Counted from the stretch's first letter, positions 47,280 to 55,804 are shown. The stretch is DNA of 64,000 bases from Cyanobacteriota bacterium (GCA_019752015.1 JAIEMQ010000003.1:17863-81862); one strand, 5' to 3'. Numbers and translations: made by a program. The notes: a model not told the origin generated them from the sequence alone.

Positions 47280-48377
47280 ATGCTTGGTTCCGCCCAGCCA
47301 GACGTTTACACCGCCCGCGACATCGCGGAGGCAGCCGGGGTCCCGGTGGATCGCGTGCTGCAGCTCGTCGCTCACGGAGAGATTCGCTCGATTGCGGCCC
47401 AGCTGCCGATCGCGACGGATCCGGAGCTCGGCGGGTTCGTCGCGCACGACGAAGCGGTGCGCGCGGTGCGGGCGCTCAAGCAGGGATCGGCGGTCGGCGT
47501 GGCCGGCGCGCTCGGTCTCGGACGCGAGCTGTTCGCGCAAGGCGTTCGCGCGGAGCGCGCGACCACGGTGCCGCTGATCGTCTCGACGAGCCTGCATGCG
47601 GTTGCGATGGCGTCCATCCTGTTCATCGCCAGCCTCGGCTTCGCGGTCGCCGATGAGCGCACCGAGCCCGTGAAAGAACCCGAGCCGATACGCATGGTGT
47701 TTATCGCGCAGCCAGGCCCCGGCGGCGGCGGTGGTGGCGGCGGCTTGAAAATGAAAACGCCTCCCCCGCGCGCCATGCGCAAGGGGCCCGAAAAAATCAG
47801 CAGCCCGATCCCGGCAAGGAAACTCCCGCCGCCGATGCGGCCTGAGCCGAAACCGCCGGAACCGCCGAAGCCGCTCGAAGCGAAGCAGCTGCCACCGGTG
47901 ATGGCGCCGATTCAGGAAAAGAAAGCGGAGCTCGAGGATCGTCAAGGCGTGCTCGCGAAGGCGCCCGAGACGAAACCGAGCCAGGGCCCCGGCACCGGCG
48001 GCGGAGTTGGAGCGGGACAAGGCACTGGCCTCGGTCCTGGCGACGGCACCGGCGTCGGCGAGGGATCCGGCGGCGGTTACGGCGGCGGGCCGTTCCGTCC
48101 CGGCAGCGGCGTTGAACCGCCGCGCCTGCTGCGCGAAGTGAAGGCGAACTACACGGATGAAGCGCGTCGTGCCAATATCGAGGGCGAAGTGCAGCTCGAG
48201 ATCGTCGTCCGCCGTGACGGCACGGTCGGCGAGGTGAAGATCATTCGCGGCCTGGGCGGCGGATTGAACGACCGCGCGGTGCAGGCGGTTCGTCAGTGGC
48301 GTTTTGCTGCGGGCCGCATGAAGGGCGTTCCGGTCGACGTCGTCGTTGAAGTGGGAGTGGAGTTCCGGCTTCGCTGA
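47280..48377 (+). CDS. TonB-like energy transducer with N-terminal MerR-like domain
   Basis: The 365-residue product starts with a short helix-turn-helix-like region (residues about 9-62; YTARDIAEAAGVPVDRVLQLVAHGEI) that resembles MerR-type DNA binding. A membrane helix lies at about 100-122. Then come a Pro/Lys/Glu-rich periplasmic spacer, a Gly-rich hinge (about 240-280) and a TonB C-terminal domain (about 285-365; VKANYTDEARRANIEGEVQLEIVVRRDGTV ... AVQAVRQWRFAAG). TonB passes proton-motive energy to outer-membrane receptors. No ExbB/ExbD lies nearby. A DNA-binding-like head on the cytoplasmic side is unusual. Confidence 0.88.
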   Translation: MLGSAQPDVYTARDIAEAAGVPVDRVLQLVAHGEIRSIAAQLPIATDPELGGFVAHDEAVRAVRALKQGSAVGVAGALGLGRELFAQGVRAERATTVPLIVSTSLHAVAMASILFIASLGFAVADERTEPVKEPEPIRMVFIAQPGPGGGGGGGGLKMKTPPPRAMRKGPEKISSPIPARKLPPPMRPEPKPPEPPKPLEAKQLPPVMAPIQEKKAELEDRQGVLAKAPETKPSQGPGTGGGVGAGQGTGLGPGDGTGVGEGSGGGYGGGPFRPGSGVEPPRLLREVKANYTDEARRANIEGEVQLEIVVRRDGTVGEVKIIRGLGGGLNDRAVQAVRQWRFAAGRMKGVPVDVVVEVGVEFRLR

Positions 48378-48406
48378 GGTCTTGAGGTCCTGAGGTCTTG
48401 AGGTCT
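48375..48406. repeat. TGAGGTCT octamer array x4
   Basis: Four units begin at the tonB stop codon itself (TGA is part of the first unit) and run toward the next ATG. Confidence 0.88.
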
Positions 48407-48420
48407 TGGGTGTGATTGAT

Positions 48421-49389
48421 ATGGACATCATTCTTTTAGGAATCACTGTCGTGTCGTTGATCGTCGCGCTCGTGATGAGCGTGACGGCGTGGCGATTGAT
48501 GCGCGGCGAGAAGCAGCGCTCGGCGGCCCGCGTGGCGGCGTTGTCGATGGCGGCGAGCGAGCCGTCGATTGTCAATCGCGCGGCGGGATTCACGAACACG
48601 CCGGCGCATTCGGCGGCACTCGAACAGTTTCCGGACGAGCCGGTTGTCAAGCCCGTGACGCGGGCGCCGTGGGCATCGCCCATCGACTCGCCGACCTCCG
48701 CGCGAGCGGAGGTCGCCTCGCTCAGGACGGTGACACCGGTTGCGTCCGTCAGGGTGCCGTCGGAGTTTTCGGCGGAGTTGCCGCTGAATCAGGGGGACAG
48801 GCAGACAGGCGGGCAGGCGGACAGGCCGACAGGCCGACAGGCCGACAGGCCGACAGGCCTCACGCACTCGTCGGGTTTTCTCGGCGCCACTGACATTCCG
48901 CGGGACAGCGGCAGCCGTCAGAAGTCGCTCGCGTTCGCGGCGGTGATCCTGTTCGTGGTGTTGTCCGGCGGCCTGGTGTGGATGATGTCGGGTCCTGAGG
49001 GCACATCGGCCGCGGCGATCGGTCCGAACTCGCCGCTCGAGCTCGTCTCGCTCACGTCGGCGCGGAAGAACGAGAAACTCGCTGTATCCGGGCTCGTTCG
49101 TAATCCGTTGAACGGCAAGCCCGTCGAGCGCCTGTCGGTGGTAGTCTTCCTGTTCGATCGCATGGGCACGTTCGTCACGAGCTCGCGCGCGAACGTGGAC
49201 TTCCTGAAGCTCGGCGCCGGCGACGAATCGCCGTTCGTGGTGTCACTGGATGCGCCTGCAACCGTGGCGCGCTACCGCGTCAGCTTCCGCACCGACGACG
49301 GCATTGTGCCGCACGTGGACAAGCGCGACGCACCACCAGCCGGCATTCAACAATCGGCGGTGAAAAGTGAAGTCGTCAGCCAGCAGTGA
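48421..49389 (+). CDS. Two-span membrane protein with octamer-encoded repeat, unknown function
   Basis: The 322-residue product has an N-terminal membrane helix (about 1-22), a long variable cytoplasmic or periplasmic part, a second helix (about 180-203; FAAVILFVVLSGGLVWMM), and a C-terminal beta domain (about 215-300; LAVSGLVRNPLNGKPVERLSVVVFLFD), similar to FxLYD-type sandwich domains. Between the helices, residues about 127-146 repeat a GRQADRPT unit, encoded by a 64-bp octamer array. ATG 48421 is preferred to a GTG at 48406. It lies between tonB and the VWA gene, so it may be part of the same envelope operon. Confidence 0.65.
   Translation: MDIILLGITVVSLIVALVMSVTAWRLMRGEKQRSAARVAALSMAASEPSIVNRAAGFTNTPAHSAALEQFPDEPVVKPVTRAPWASPIDSPTSARAEVASLRTVTPVASVRVPSEFSAELPLNQGDRQTGGQADRPTGRQADRPTGLTHSSGFLGATDIPRDSGSRQKSLAFAAVILFVVLSGGLVWMMSGPEGTSAAAIGPNSPLELVSLTSARKNEKLAVSGLVRNPLNGKPVERLSVVVFLFDRMGTFVTSSRANVDFLKLGAGDESPFVVSLDAPATVARYRVSFRTDDGIVPHVDKRDAPPAGIQQSAVKSEVVSQQ
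48796..48859. repeat. GACAGGCC octamer array inside a coding sequence
   Basis: Eight 8-bp units: GACAGGCA, GACAGGCG, GGCAGGCG and five GACAGGCC. As three octamers make eight codons, the frame is kept and an 8-residue unit is repeated. Relatives between genes: 58900-58923 and 61790-61817. Confidence 0.9.
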
Positions 49390-49424
49390 CAGTCAACAGT
49401 TTGAAGAAGAAGGAATAAGCAATC

Positions 49425-50549
49425 ATGCGCCGCCATTTACAGACCTTCGTTGCGCTGGCCGCGCTCGTGCTGGCGGCCGCCACCTCCCTGCTCGCCTCCC
49501 CCTTCGCGCAAAGCGCTACGGGGGACAAGCAGGACCAGGGCGGCTTCAAGTTCAAGAGCGGCGTCGAGCTGATCAACGTGACGGCGACCGTCACCGATCG
49601 ATCGGGCCGCTTCTATGGCGGGCTGCGCAAGGAAGATTTCCTGATCTACGAGGACAACAAGCCCGTCGAGGTGACGCACTTCAGCGCCGATCGCACGCCG
49701 GTCAGCCTCGGCATCGTGGTCGACACCAGCGGCAGCATGGCCGGCGAGAAGTGGGCGACGGCGGTCAACTCGATCGATCGCTTCTTCCGCATGATGAACG
49801 ACGAACTCGACGAGTTCTTCCTCTATCGCTTCAGCGCGAATGCCGATCTGGTCGCCGACTGGACCAACGATCGCGATCGCCTGGCGACGTCGCTCCGGCG
49901 CGTCTATCCCAACGGCGGCACGGCGATGTATGACGCCGTCGCCGAAGCGGTGCCGATGGCGAACAGCGGCCAGAATCGCAAGAAGGCGGTCGTGATCATT
50001 TCCGACGGCAACGACACCAGCAGCCGCGTCGGCGTGGGTGAAGTGAAGCAGGTCGTGCGCGAGACCGAAGTGCTGGTGTATGCCGTCGGCGTCGACGGCA
50101 ATGGCCAGCCCACATTTCAGCGGCCGACGCCGCCAGTGAACAATCCGCCCCGCTTGCCGATTCCGATTCCATTTCCCGGCGCGGGTGGGCGTGGCGGCCG
50201 CGGCGGCGGCTTCCCGTTCCCCGGGACGGGCCGCGGCGGCGGCTTTCCGCCGATCGGCGGCGGCCGACGCGGCGGTACGTATTCGATCGGCGGCGGCGCT
50301 GACGACCGCGTCAACGCGATGGCGCTGCGTGAAATCACCGACGACAGCGGCGGCCGCACCGAGATCGTTCGCGACTTCCGCGATCTCGATCCGGCGATCG
50401 GCAGCATTGCCGACGAGTTGAGCCAGCAGTACTACCTCGGGTATCCGAGCCCCGGCTACAAGGACGGGCAGTGGCACACGATTCGTGTGGAGTTGCGGGA
50501 TCCCAATTTGAAAGTGCGGGCTCGGAAGGGTTACGTCGCAACTCCCTGA
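49425..50549 (+). CDS. Secreted VWA-domain protein of acidobacterial type
   Basis: The 374-residue product has a signal peptide (to about residue 28). It follows the acidobacterial VWFA-related layout: FKSGVELINVTATVTDRSGRFYGGLRKEDFLIYEDNKPVEVTHFS, then the VWA domain with an intact metal site DTSGSM, and IISDGNDTSS. A Gly/Arg-rich low-complexity stretch (about 245-285) separates it from an end with AIGSIADELSQQYYLGY and a basic RVRAR-like tail. Metal-site VWA domains bind protein partners outside the cell; the ligand is unknown. AAGGA before the ATG supports the start. It follows the tonB and 48421 genes. Confidence 0.9.
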   Translation: MRRHLQTFVALAALVLAAATSLLASPFAQSATGDKQDQGGFKFKSGVELINVTATVTDRSGRFYGGLRKEDFLIYEDNKPVEVTHFSADRTPVSLGIVVDTSGSMAGEKWATAVNSIDRFFRMMNDELDEFFLYRFSANADLVADWTNDRDRLATSLRRVYPNGGTAMYDAVAEAVPMANSGQNRKKAVVIISDGNDTSSRVGVGEVKQVVRETEVLVYAVGVDGNGQPTFQRPTPPVNNPPRLPIPIPFPGAGGRGGRGGGFPFPGTGRGGGFPPIGGGRRGGTYSIGGGADDRVNAMALREITDDSGGRTEIVRDFRDLDPAIGSIADELSQQYYLGYPSPGYKDGQWHTIRVELRDPNLKVRARKGYVATP

Positions 50550-50550
50550 A

Positions 50551-50614
50551 TCTGTTGATCAATTGATCTGTTGAACTCTTGATCAAAAGATCACGAGATC
50601 AAAAGGTCAGAAGA
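50551..50614. repeat. Degenerate octamer array (TCTGTTGA/TCAAAAGA type)
   Basis: Eight consecutive 8-base blocks share the pattern TCNNNNGA, starting two bases after the VWA stop. They are the decayed form of the unit at 54713-54872. Confidence 0.75.
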
Positions 50615-50692
50615 TTCGGTTGTCAGATTCCGAGGACAAATTGGCTGGCACAACAATCGCAGTAGCGAACAGTGGTTCAGTTGGAGGCTCTT

Positions 50693-51277
50693 ATGAAGAC
50701 ACTGTTCGCTACTCTGTTCGTATCGCTGTTGTCCCTCAATTCAGCGGTCGCTTCCACCTTCGCTGACGCTACGGCGGACAAGCAGACACCCGAACGCAAA
50801 GATCTGCAGGTGTTCAACGACATCGCGGATCAAGTCAATCGCTACACGCAGCTCACCATCTTCGACAGCATTTCCGCATCCGTGGACGAGGGCCGCGTTG
50901 TCCTCAGCGGCTGGGTGACGATGCCGTACAAGAAGGATGATCTCGAGCGGCGCGCGCGCAAGGTCGACGGCGTGATGACGGTCGACAACAAGATCGGCGT
51001 GCTGCCGGTCTCGCAGTTCGACGACGAGCTGCGGTTCAGGATTGCGCGGGCCATCTACAGCCATTCGTCGTTCTGGAACTATGCGGCGATGGCCAACCCG
51101 CCGATCCGCATCGTCGTCAATCGCGGCCGCGTCACGCTCGAGGGCGTGGTGCAGAGCAACGTCGAGCGGATGCTGGCGCGATCGCTGGCGTCGGGCTTCG
51201 GTGAGTTCCAGTTGAAGAATGATCTGAAGACTGACGCGGAAGTCCGCGAGGCTATGGAAACGCGGAAATCAAATTGA
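50693..51277 (+). CDS. BON-domain exported protein
   Basis: The 194-residue product has a signal peptide (MKTLFATLFVSLLSLNSAVAS). Two BON domains (about 42-105 and 115-185) follow: ISASVDEGRVVLSGWVTMPYKKDDLERRARKV, and VVNRGRVTLEGVVQSNVERMLARSLA. BON domains bind phospholipid and help maintain the outer membrane. GGAGG before ATG 50693 is a strong ribosome site; an upstream GTG at 50672 is less likely. It is the last gene of the tonB-VWA group and overlaps the convergent gene by nine bases. Confidence 0.88.
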   Translation: MKTLFATLFVSLLSLNSAVASTFADATADKQTPERKDLQVFNDIADQVNRYTQLTIFDSISASVDEGRVVLSGWVTMPYKKDDLERRARKVDGVMTVDNKIGVLPVSQFDDELRFRIARAIYSHSSFWNYAAMANPPIRIVVNRGRVTLEGVVQSNVERMLARSLASGFGEFQLKNDLKTDAEVREAMETRKSN

Positions 51278-52006
51278 CGGAATCCGGGTTTTTACGAACC
51301 AAATGACGGCGATGAACGTGATCACGACGAGCACGCCCATCGCGCCGAACAAGGCGAGGGTGCGAAACAGGATCGATTCCTTTTGCATCCTCGCCTCGAT
51401 CTTCAGCGGCGTGCCCTTGAGGCGCTCGGTCAGCGGTTGTTCCCAGAGGAGGATGTTGCCGCGCGCGATTGGCAGCGGCGAGTTGTTGTCGGTCACCGCG
51501 CTCGGCAGGTGCAGGCGCACCGCGATCAGCTCGTCGCCGTCCCAGCCGGCATTGCCGGCGTCCTTGCCCGCCGCCGCCGACATTTCCTGGCCGAATTCGA
51601 ACGTCTCGCCTTCCAGGTAGCGGTAACGCGACCATGCGAAGGGCGCCGCTTCGCCCAGGCGACGGACGTCGTCGACTTCGAGCCGCAGGTGCACGTATCG
51701 GCGGCCTTCGCGCCGCGACGTGGTGACGCTTGCGACGCGCGTCACCGGCGTGGTGTACCAGTCGCGGACGACGGTGCGATCGAGGCGCGCGTTCGGATCG
51801 AGCGGCAGATTGGCGCCGCGCAGCGCGACCAGCGCCGGCACCGAGGCGTTGACGTAGACGGCGGCAGAGCCGTCGAGGTCGAGAAAAATTTCTTCTTCGT
51901 ATTCGTATTTTCTGGCGATGACGTTGCCGCAGGCGATCGACGCCAGGACGGCGATCAGCACCAGCGCGAAGGCCCTTCGACTTCGCTCAGGACAAGCGAG
52001 ACGCAC
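51269..52006 (-). CDS. Exported or lipoprotein-like protein with C-terminal membrane anchor
   Basis: The 245-residue product has a short signal (AFALVLIAVLASIAC; Cys near residue 26 may be lipidated), a beta-rich domain (about 30-210; YVHLRLEVDDVRRL, LIAVRLHLPS) and a C-terminal membrane helix (about 215-240). The function is unknown; similar proteins occur in Acidobacteria. GTG 52006 is preferred because TATTAT lies exactly six bases upstream. The longer frame to 52066 would run into polA coding sequence. Its first residues LACPERSRR come from a dispersed repeat. Confidence 0.65.
   Translation of the reverse strand: MRLACPERSRRAFALVLIAVLASIACGNVIARKYEYEEEIFLDLDGSAAVYVNASVPALVALRGANLPLDPNARLDRTVVRDWYTTPVTRVASVTTSRREGRRYVHLRLEVDDVRRLGEAAPFAWSRYRYLEGETFEFGQEMSAAAGKDAGNAGWDGDELIAVRLHLPSAVTDNNSPLPIARGNILLWEQPLTERLKGTPLKIEARMQKESILFRTLALFGAMGVLVVITFIAVIWFVKTRIPSI
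51976..51999. repeat. Dispersed repeat (CTTCGACTTCGCTCAGGACA core)
   Basis: This 24-base sequence is a widely scattered element in many environmental bacterial genomes, often mistranslated as LACPERSRR (known pattern). Here it lies inside the first codons of the 51269-52006 gene. Confidence 0.7.
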
Positions 52007-52012
52007 TATCGA

Positions 52013-52018
52013 ATAATA
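52013..52018 (-). promoter_or_regulatory. Leaderless -10 hexamer (TATTAT), minus side of a divergent pair
   Basis: On the minus strand TATTAT, six bases, GTG 52006. It overlaps the plus-strand hexamer by five bases. Confidence 0.65.
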
Positions 52019-52019
52019 T
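52014..52019 (+). promoter_or_regulatory. Leaderless -10 hexamer (TAATAT) of polA
   Basis: TAATAT, six bases, ATG 52026. Only one of the two polymerases can occupy this overlapping site at a time. Confidence 0.65.
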
Positions 52020-52025
52020 CGTCTG

Positions 52026-54713
52026 ATGGGCGCGCGTCCTATTCTCTTTCTGATCGACGGCAGCAACCAGATGTACCGCGCCTACCACGCGATCCGCGGG
52101 CTGACGCGTTCCGACGGCAAGTCGACCAACGCCACCTACGGCTTCATCACCATGCTCAGGAAGCTGCTGGCGGATCATCAGCCGCAATACATTGCCGCGT
52201 CGTTCGACCTGCGCGGCCCGACGTTCCGATCTCAAGTTGCCTCCGACTACAAAGCGAACCGCACGCCGATGCCCGGCGATCTCGTCGAGCAGGTGCCGTG
52301 GGTGCACGAAGCCTGCGAAGCCATGGGCGTCCCAATTCTGACGCTCGAAGGCTTCGAAGCGGACGACGTGATCGGCACGCTCGCGTCGAAGGCGGGCGAG
52401 CACGGCCTGGAAGCGGCGATCGTGACCGGCGACAAGGACTTCTTCCAGCTGGTGCGCGACGGCATCAAGGTCTACAACCCCAAGGACGAGGGGACGTGGT
52501 ACGACGAAGACGGCGTCAAGGAACGCTGGGGCGTCGCGCCATCGCAAGTGTGCGACGTCCTCGCGCTGATGGGCGACTCGATCGACAACGTCAAGGGCGT
52601 GCCCGGCATCGGTGAAAAAGGCGCGACCGAGTTGATTAGGACCTATGGGTCGCTCGAATCGCTGCTGCAGCACGCGCCGGAGATCCAGAACAAGCGCCAG
52701 CGCGAGGGACTCATCACCTACGCCGAGCAGGCGCGGCAAAGCCGGCAGCTGGTGACCATCGATACGAACTGCGATGTGCCGTTCGACCTGGAGCGCTTCA
52801 AGTTCCGCGGCGCGGACCGGGAGCGGTGCTACGCGCTCTTCTCGAAGATGGAATTCCGCACGCTCGTGCCCGAATTCGCGCCGACGGCCTCGTCGGTCGA
52901 AAAGGACTACGCGCTGATTGAATCGGCCGACGACCTGAACGCGCTGGTCGCCGAGATGAAAACCGCAGGCCGCTTCAGCATGAAGGTGATCACGGACGGT
53001 ACGGCGCCGGTGCGGGCGACGCTCGTCGGCATTGCAATCGCCACGACCCCGGCGAAGGCGCGTTACATCCCGCTCGGACACGAAGGCTTCGGCGGCGGCT
53101 TCTCGATGCCGACGTCGCAGGCGCTGGCGCTGCTGGCGCCGCTCCTGACCGATCCAGCGATCGAAAAGATCGGCCACGACCTCAAAGCGGATCTGATCGT
53201 CCTCGGGCGGCACGGCGTCGACGTGCGGAATCCGAACGGCTTCGACACGATGATCGCCAGCTACCTGGTCGACGCGAATCGATCGAGCCAGGACCTGGAA
53301 CCGATCGCGCTCGAACAGCTTGGCTACAAGGCGGTGACCGAAGAGGAAGTGCGCGGCAAGGGTGTCAAGGCGATCGCCTTCGCACAGGTGCCGGTCGATA
53401 GCGTCCTCGATTATGCCGGCGAGCGTGCCGACATCGCGCTGCAGTTATCCGAGCGCGTCAGGCCGGTGCTGATCAAGGACGAGCTCGAACCGGTGTATCG
53501 CGAGCTCGAGCTGCCGCTGGTGCCGATCCTCGCGGAGATCGAACGCACCGGTGTCCGGGTCGACGTCCGATCGCTCGCATCGCAGGCGGTGGTGCTCGAT
53601 CGCGAAATGACCGGCTTGAGCCGGCAGATCTTCAGCCTGGCCGGCGGCGAGTTCAACATCGGATCGCCGAAACAGCTGGCCGAGATCCTGTTCGAGAAAA
53701 TGCAGCTGCCGGTCCTGAAGCGCACCGGCACGTCACGCGCGCCGTCGACCGCCGTCGACGTGCTCGAGGAGCTCGCGCAGCAGCACGACATCTGCCGCAA
53801 CATCCTCGACTGGCGCCAGCTCTCCAAGCTGAAGGGCACCTACATCGATGCACTGCCGACGCTGGTGAATCCCGAGTCGGGCCGCGTCCACACGCAGATC
53901 AGCCAGGCGGTGGCGGCGACGGGGCGCTTGAGCAGCAGCGATCCGAATCTGCAGAACATCCCGATTCGTACCGAGATCGGCCGCCAGATCCGCAGCGCGT
54001 TCATCGCCGATCCGGGCCACGTGTTGATCTCAGCGGACTACTCGCAGATCGAGCTGCGCGTCCTGGCGCACATGTCGGCGGATGAAACGCTGACCGAGGC
54101 GTTCGTGCGCGGCGACGACATTCACGATCAGACCGCGACCAAGGTGTTCGGCGCCGACAGCCTGCTCGATCCCTACGAGCTGCGGCGGCGCGCGAAGATC
54201 ATCAACTACGCGCTGCTCTACGGCAAGACGGCGTTCACGCTCGCGAAAGACATCGGCGTGTCCCAGCAGGCGGCGCAGCAGTTCATCGACGCTTACTTCG
54301 CCGGCTTCCCGCGCGTCCGCGCGTTCATCGACAAGACGCTCGCCGACGCGCAGGCCAGCGGCGTCGTCAAGACGATGTTCGGCCGGCGGCGCCCGGTGCC
54401 GGAGTTGACGAGCCGCAACTTCCAGATCCGCGCCGGCGCCGAGCGCATCGCGGTGAACATGCCGATCCAGGGCACGGCCGCGGACATCCTGAAGCGCGCG
54501 ATGATCGACGTGCATGCCGCGTTGAAGCGCGCCAACCCGAAGGCGCGCATGATCCTCACCGTCCACGACGAGCTGCTGTTCGAATCGCCGAAGGATCAGG
54601 CGGATGATGTGGCGGCGTTGGTGAAAGAGAAGATGTCGAGTGCGGTCAAGCTCGATGTTCCGCTCGATGTCGACGCGGGCATCGGCCAGAACTGGACGGA
54701 GGCGAAGGGATAA
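52026..54713 (+). CDS. polA: DNA polymerase I
   Basis: The 895-residue product has three parts. Residues 1-290 form the 5'-3' nuclease (FLIDGSNQMYRAYHAI, VPGIGEKGATELIR). A 3'-5' exonuclease-like fold (about 295-480) has lost catalytic acids: the first Asp and Glu are replaced in FSMKVITDG, and the last Asp by Arg in DYAGERAD, although FDTM keeps its Asp. The polymerase domain (about 500-895) is intact: motif A SADYSQIELRVLAH, motif B RRRAKIINYALLYGK, motif C ILTVHDELLFE. So it should polymerise and do 5' repair but not proofread, as in Taq. Confidence 0.96.
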   Translation: MGARPILFLIDGSNQMYRAYHAIRGLTRSDGKSTNATYGFITMLRKLLADHQPQYIAASFDLRGPTFRSQVASDYKANRTPMPGDLVEQVPWVHEACEAMGVPILTLEGFEADDVIGTLASKAGEHGLEAAIVTGDKDFFQLVRDGIKVYNPKDEGTWYDEDGVKERWGVAPSQVCDVLALMGDSIDNVKGVPGIGEKGATELIRTYGSLESLLQHAPEIQNKRQREGLITYAEQARQSRQLVTIDTNCDVPFDLERFKFRGADRERCYALFSKMEFRTLVPEFAPTASSVEKDYALIESADDLNALVAEMKTAGRFSMKVITDGTAPVRATLVGIAIATTPAKARYIPLGHEGFGGGFSMPTSQALALLAPLLTDPAIEKIGHDLKADLIVLGRHGVDVRNPNGFDTMIASYLVDANRSSQDLEPIALEQLGYKAVTEEEVRGKGVKAIAFAQVPVDSVLDYAGERADIALQLSERVRPVLIKDELEPVYRELELPLVPILAEIERTGVRVDVRSLASQAVVLDREMTGLSRQIFSLAGGEFNIGSPKQLAEILFEKMQLPVLKRTGTSRAPSTAVDVLEELAQQHDICRNILDWRQLSKLKGTYIDALPTLVNPESGRVHTQISQAVAATGRLSSSDPNLQNIPIRTEIGRQIRSAFIADPGHVLISADYSQIELRVLAHMSADETLTEAFVRGDDIHDQTATKVFGADSLLDPYELRRRAKIINYALLYGKTAFTLAKDIGVSQQAAQQFIDAYFAGFPRVRAFIDKTLADAQASGVVKTMFGRRRPVPELTSRNFQIRAGAERIAVNMPIQGTAADILKRAMIDVHAALKRANPKARMILTVHDELLFESPKDQADDVAALVKEKMSSAVKLDVPLDVDAGIGQNWTEAKG

Positions 54714-54872
54714 CTCTTGATCGATTGATCTGTTGATCTGTTGATCTGTTGATCTGTTGATCTGTTGATCTGTTGATCTGTTGATCTGTTGAACTGTTGA
54801 ACTGTTGAACTGTTGACCTGACGGCCGGTCACCAGATCACAAGATCAACAGATCAACAGATCAACAGATTCA
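54713..54872. repeat. Large octamer array with self-complementary halves
   Basis: About ten TCTGTTGA-like units, three ACTGTTGA, a short break (54816-54838), then three to four AGATCAAC units, the reverse complement of the first half. It lies between the convergent polA and 54873 genes and could form a long hairpin. The first unit overlaps the last base of polA. Confidence 0.9.
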
Positions 54873-55673
54873 TCATTTCCACCTCTCCTTCACGACCGCC
54901 CATTCGGCGCGGAGATCTGATTCCGCTCGAGCACGACGATCGGCGGCGAAGGTCTGCACGCGATCGGGGATGATGCCTTCCAGCACCAGCTTGTCGAGAT
55001 CGGCGCGCAGGGAGGCCGAGCGCGCGCCGGCCAGTCGCGCGCGGACCCAGCCCGCGATCGCGGCATCCCACGCTTCAAGCGGTTCGCCACTGCCGCGAGT
55101 CGCAACGACGAGGAAGTAAGCCGCCGCCGCCGAGCCCGGATTTCTCGCGAGCTCGCGGGACATCCGCTCACGCAACCGCTTGAACGTCTCGATACGGCCG
55201 TCGCGCTCGAGCGCATCGGCGTGGCGCTCGACGGCGCTGCCCCACCACTCGAGCATCGATTCGCCGGTGTCGGCGCCCTGCGCGATCGCGCGATCGATGC
55301 CGCTCTCGAACAGCGTCGCCGCCGCGCCGTAATCGTCTTCGAAGAACAGCGCCTCGCCGAGCGCCATCAGGAAATCGACGTGATCGCGGGTATCGAGATT
55401 GGAGACGCGAACCGTGCCGAGCGCGACGCGGGCCGCGGAAAGATCGCCGGGATTGGCGCGCTCGCGATAGCGCTCGAGATGCGCGCGCGCGAGGACGACG
55501 GTGGCCGCATCGGCAGTCGCCGGGGTCTTCTGCGCCACAGCGGCCGCCACGATCGCATCGTCGAACTGCCGGTTGTTATAGAGCGAGCGCGCCTTCGCCA
55601 GATCGGCGCGCTGGGCGGCCGCAAACCCGGGCCACAGAAGTACCAGGGCCACAGCAAGCACGGAGGTTCTCAT
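54873..55673 (-). CDS. Exported protein with helical repeats, unknown function
   Basis: The product is 266 residues from ATG 55673 (an upstream GTG at 55697 is less likely, as the signal peptide MRTSVLAVALVLLWPGFAAAQ starts here). The rest is alpha-helical with TPR-like pairs (LAKARSLYNNRQFDDAIVAAA, ALFFEDDYGAAATLFESGI, AAYFLVVATRGSGEPLEAWDAAI). No enzyme motif is visible. It is probably a periplasmic scaffold. It ends at the large octamer array, which may terminate both convergent genes. Confidence 0.72.
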   Translation of the reverse strand: MRTSVLAVALVLLWPGFAAAQRADLAKARSLYNNRQFDDAIVAAAVAQKTPATADAATVVLARAHLERYRERANPGDLSAARVALGTVRVSNLDTRDHVDFLMALGEALFFEDDYGAAATLFESGIDRAIAQGADTGESMLEWWGSAVERHADALERDGRIETFKRLRERMSRELARNPGSAAAAYFLVVATRGSGEPLEAWDAAIAGWVRARLAGARSASLRADLDKLVLEGIIPDRVQTFAADRRARAESDLRAEWAVVKERWK

Positions 55674-55804
55674 CAAGACCAGGGCCGCAGAAGGCACAGA
55701 TTACACAGATAACATAGCTGGCGGCACACCGCTACGTTGCAGATTTCGACGCCTGACGCGCGGCGCCCGGCGGTAAAAGCGCTCTTGAAAGCCGGCGTGG
55801 CGGC

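Noticed and set aside
46908..48683. 591-codon minus-strand frame opposite tonB and its neighbours
   Set aside because: Crosses the TTTTGCC array and several real genes; no coherent protein features.
52007..52066. Longer N-terminus for the 51269-52006 gene
   Set aside because: It would read back into polA codons and past the -10 hexamer; the GTG at 52006 fits better.
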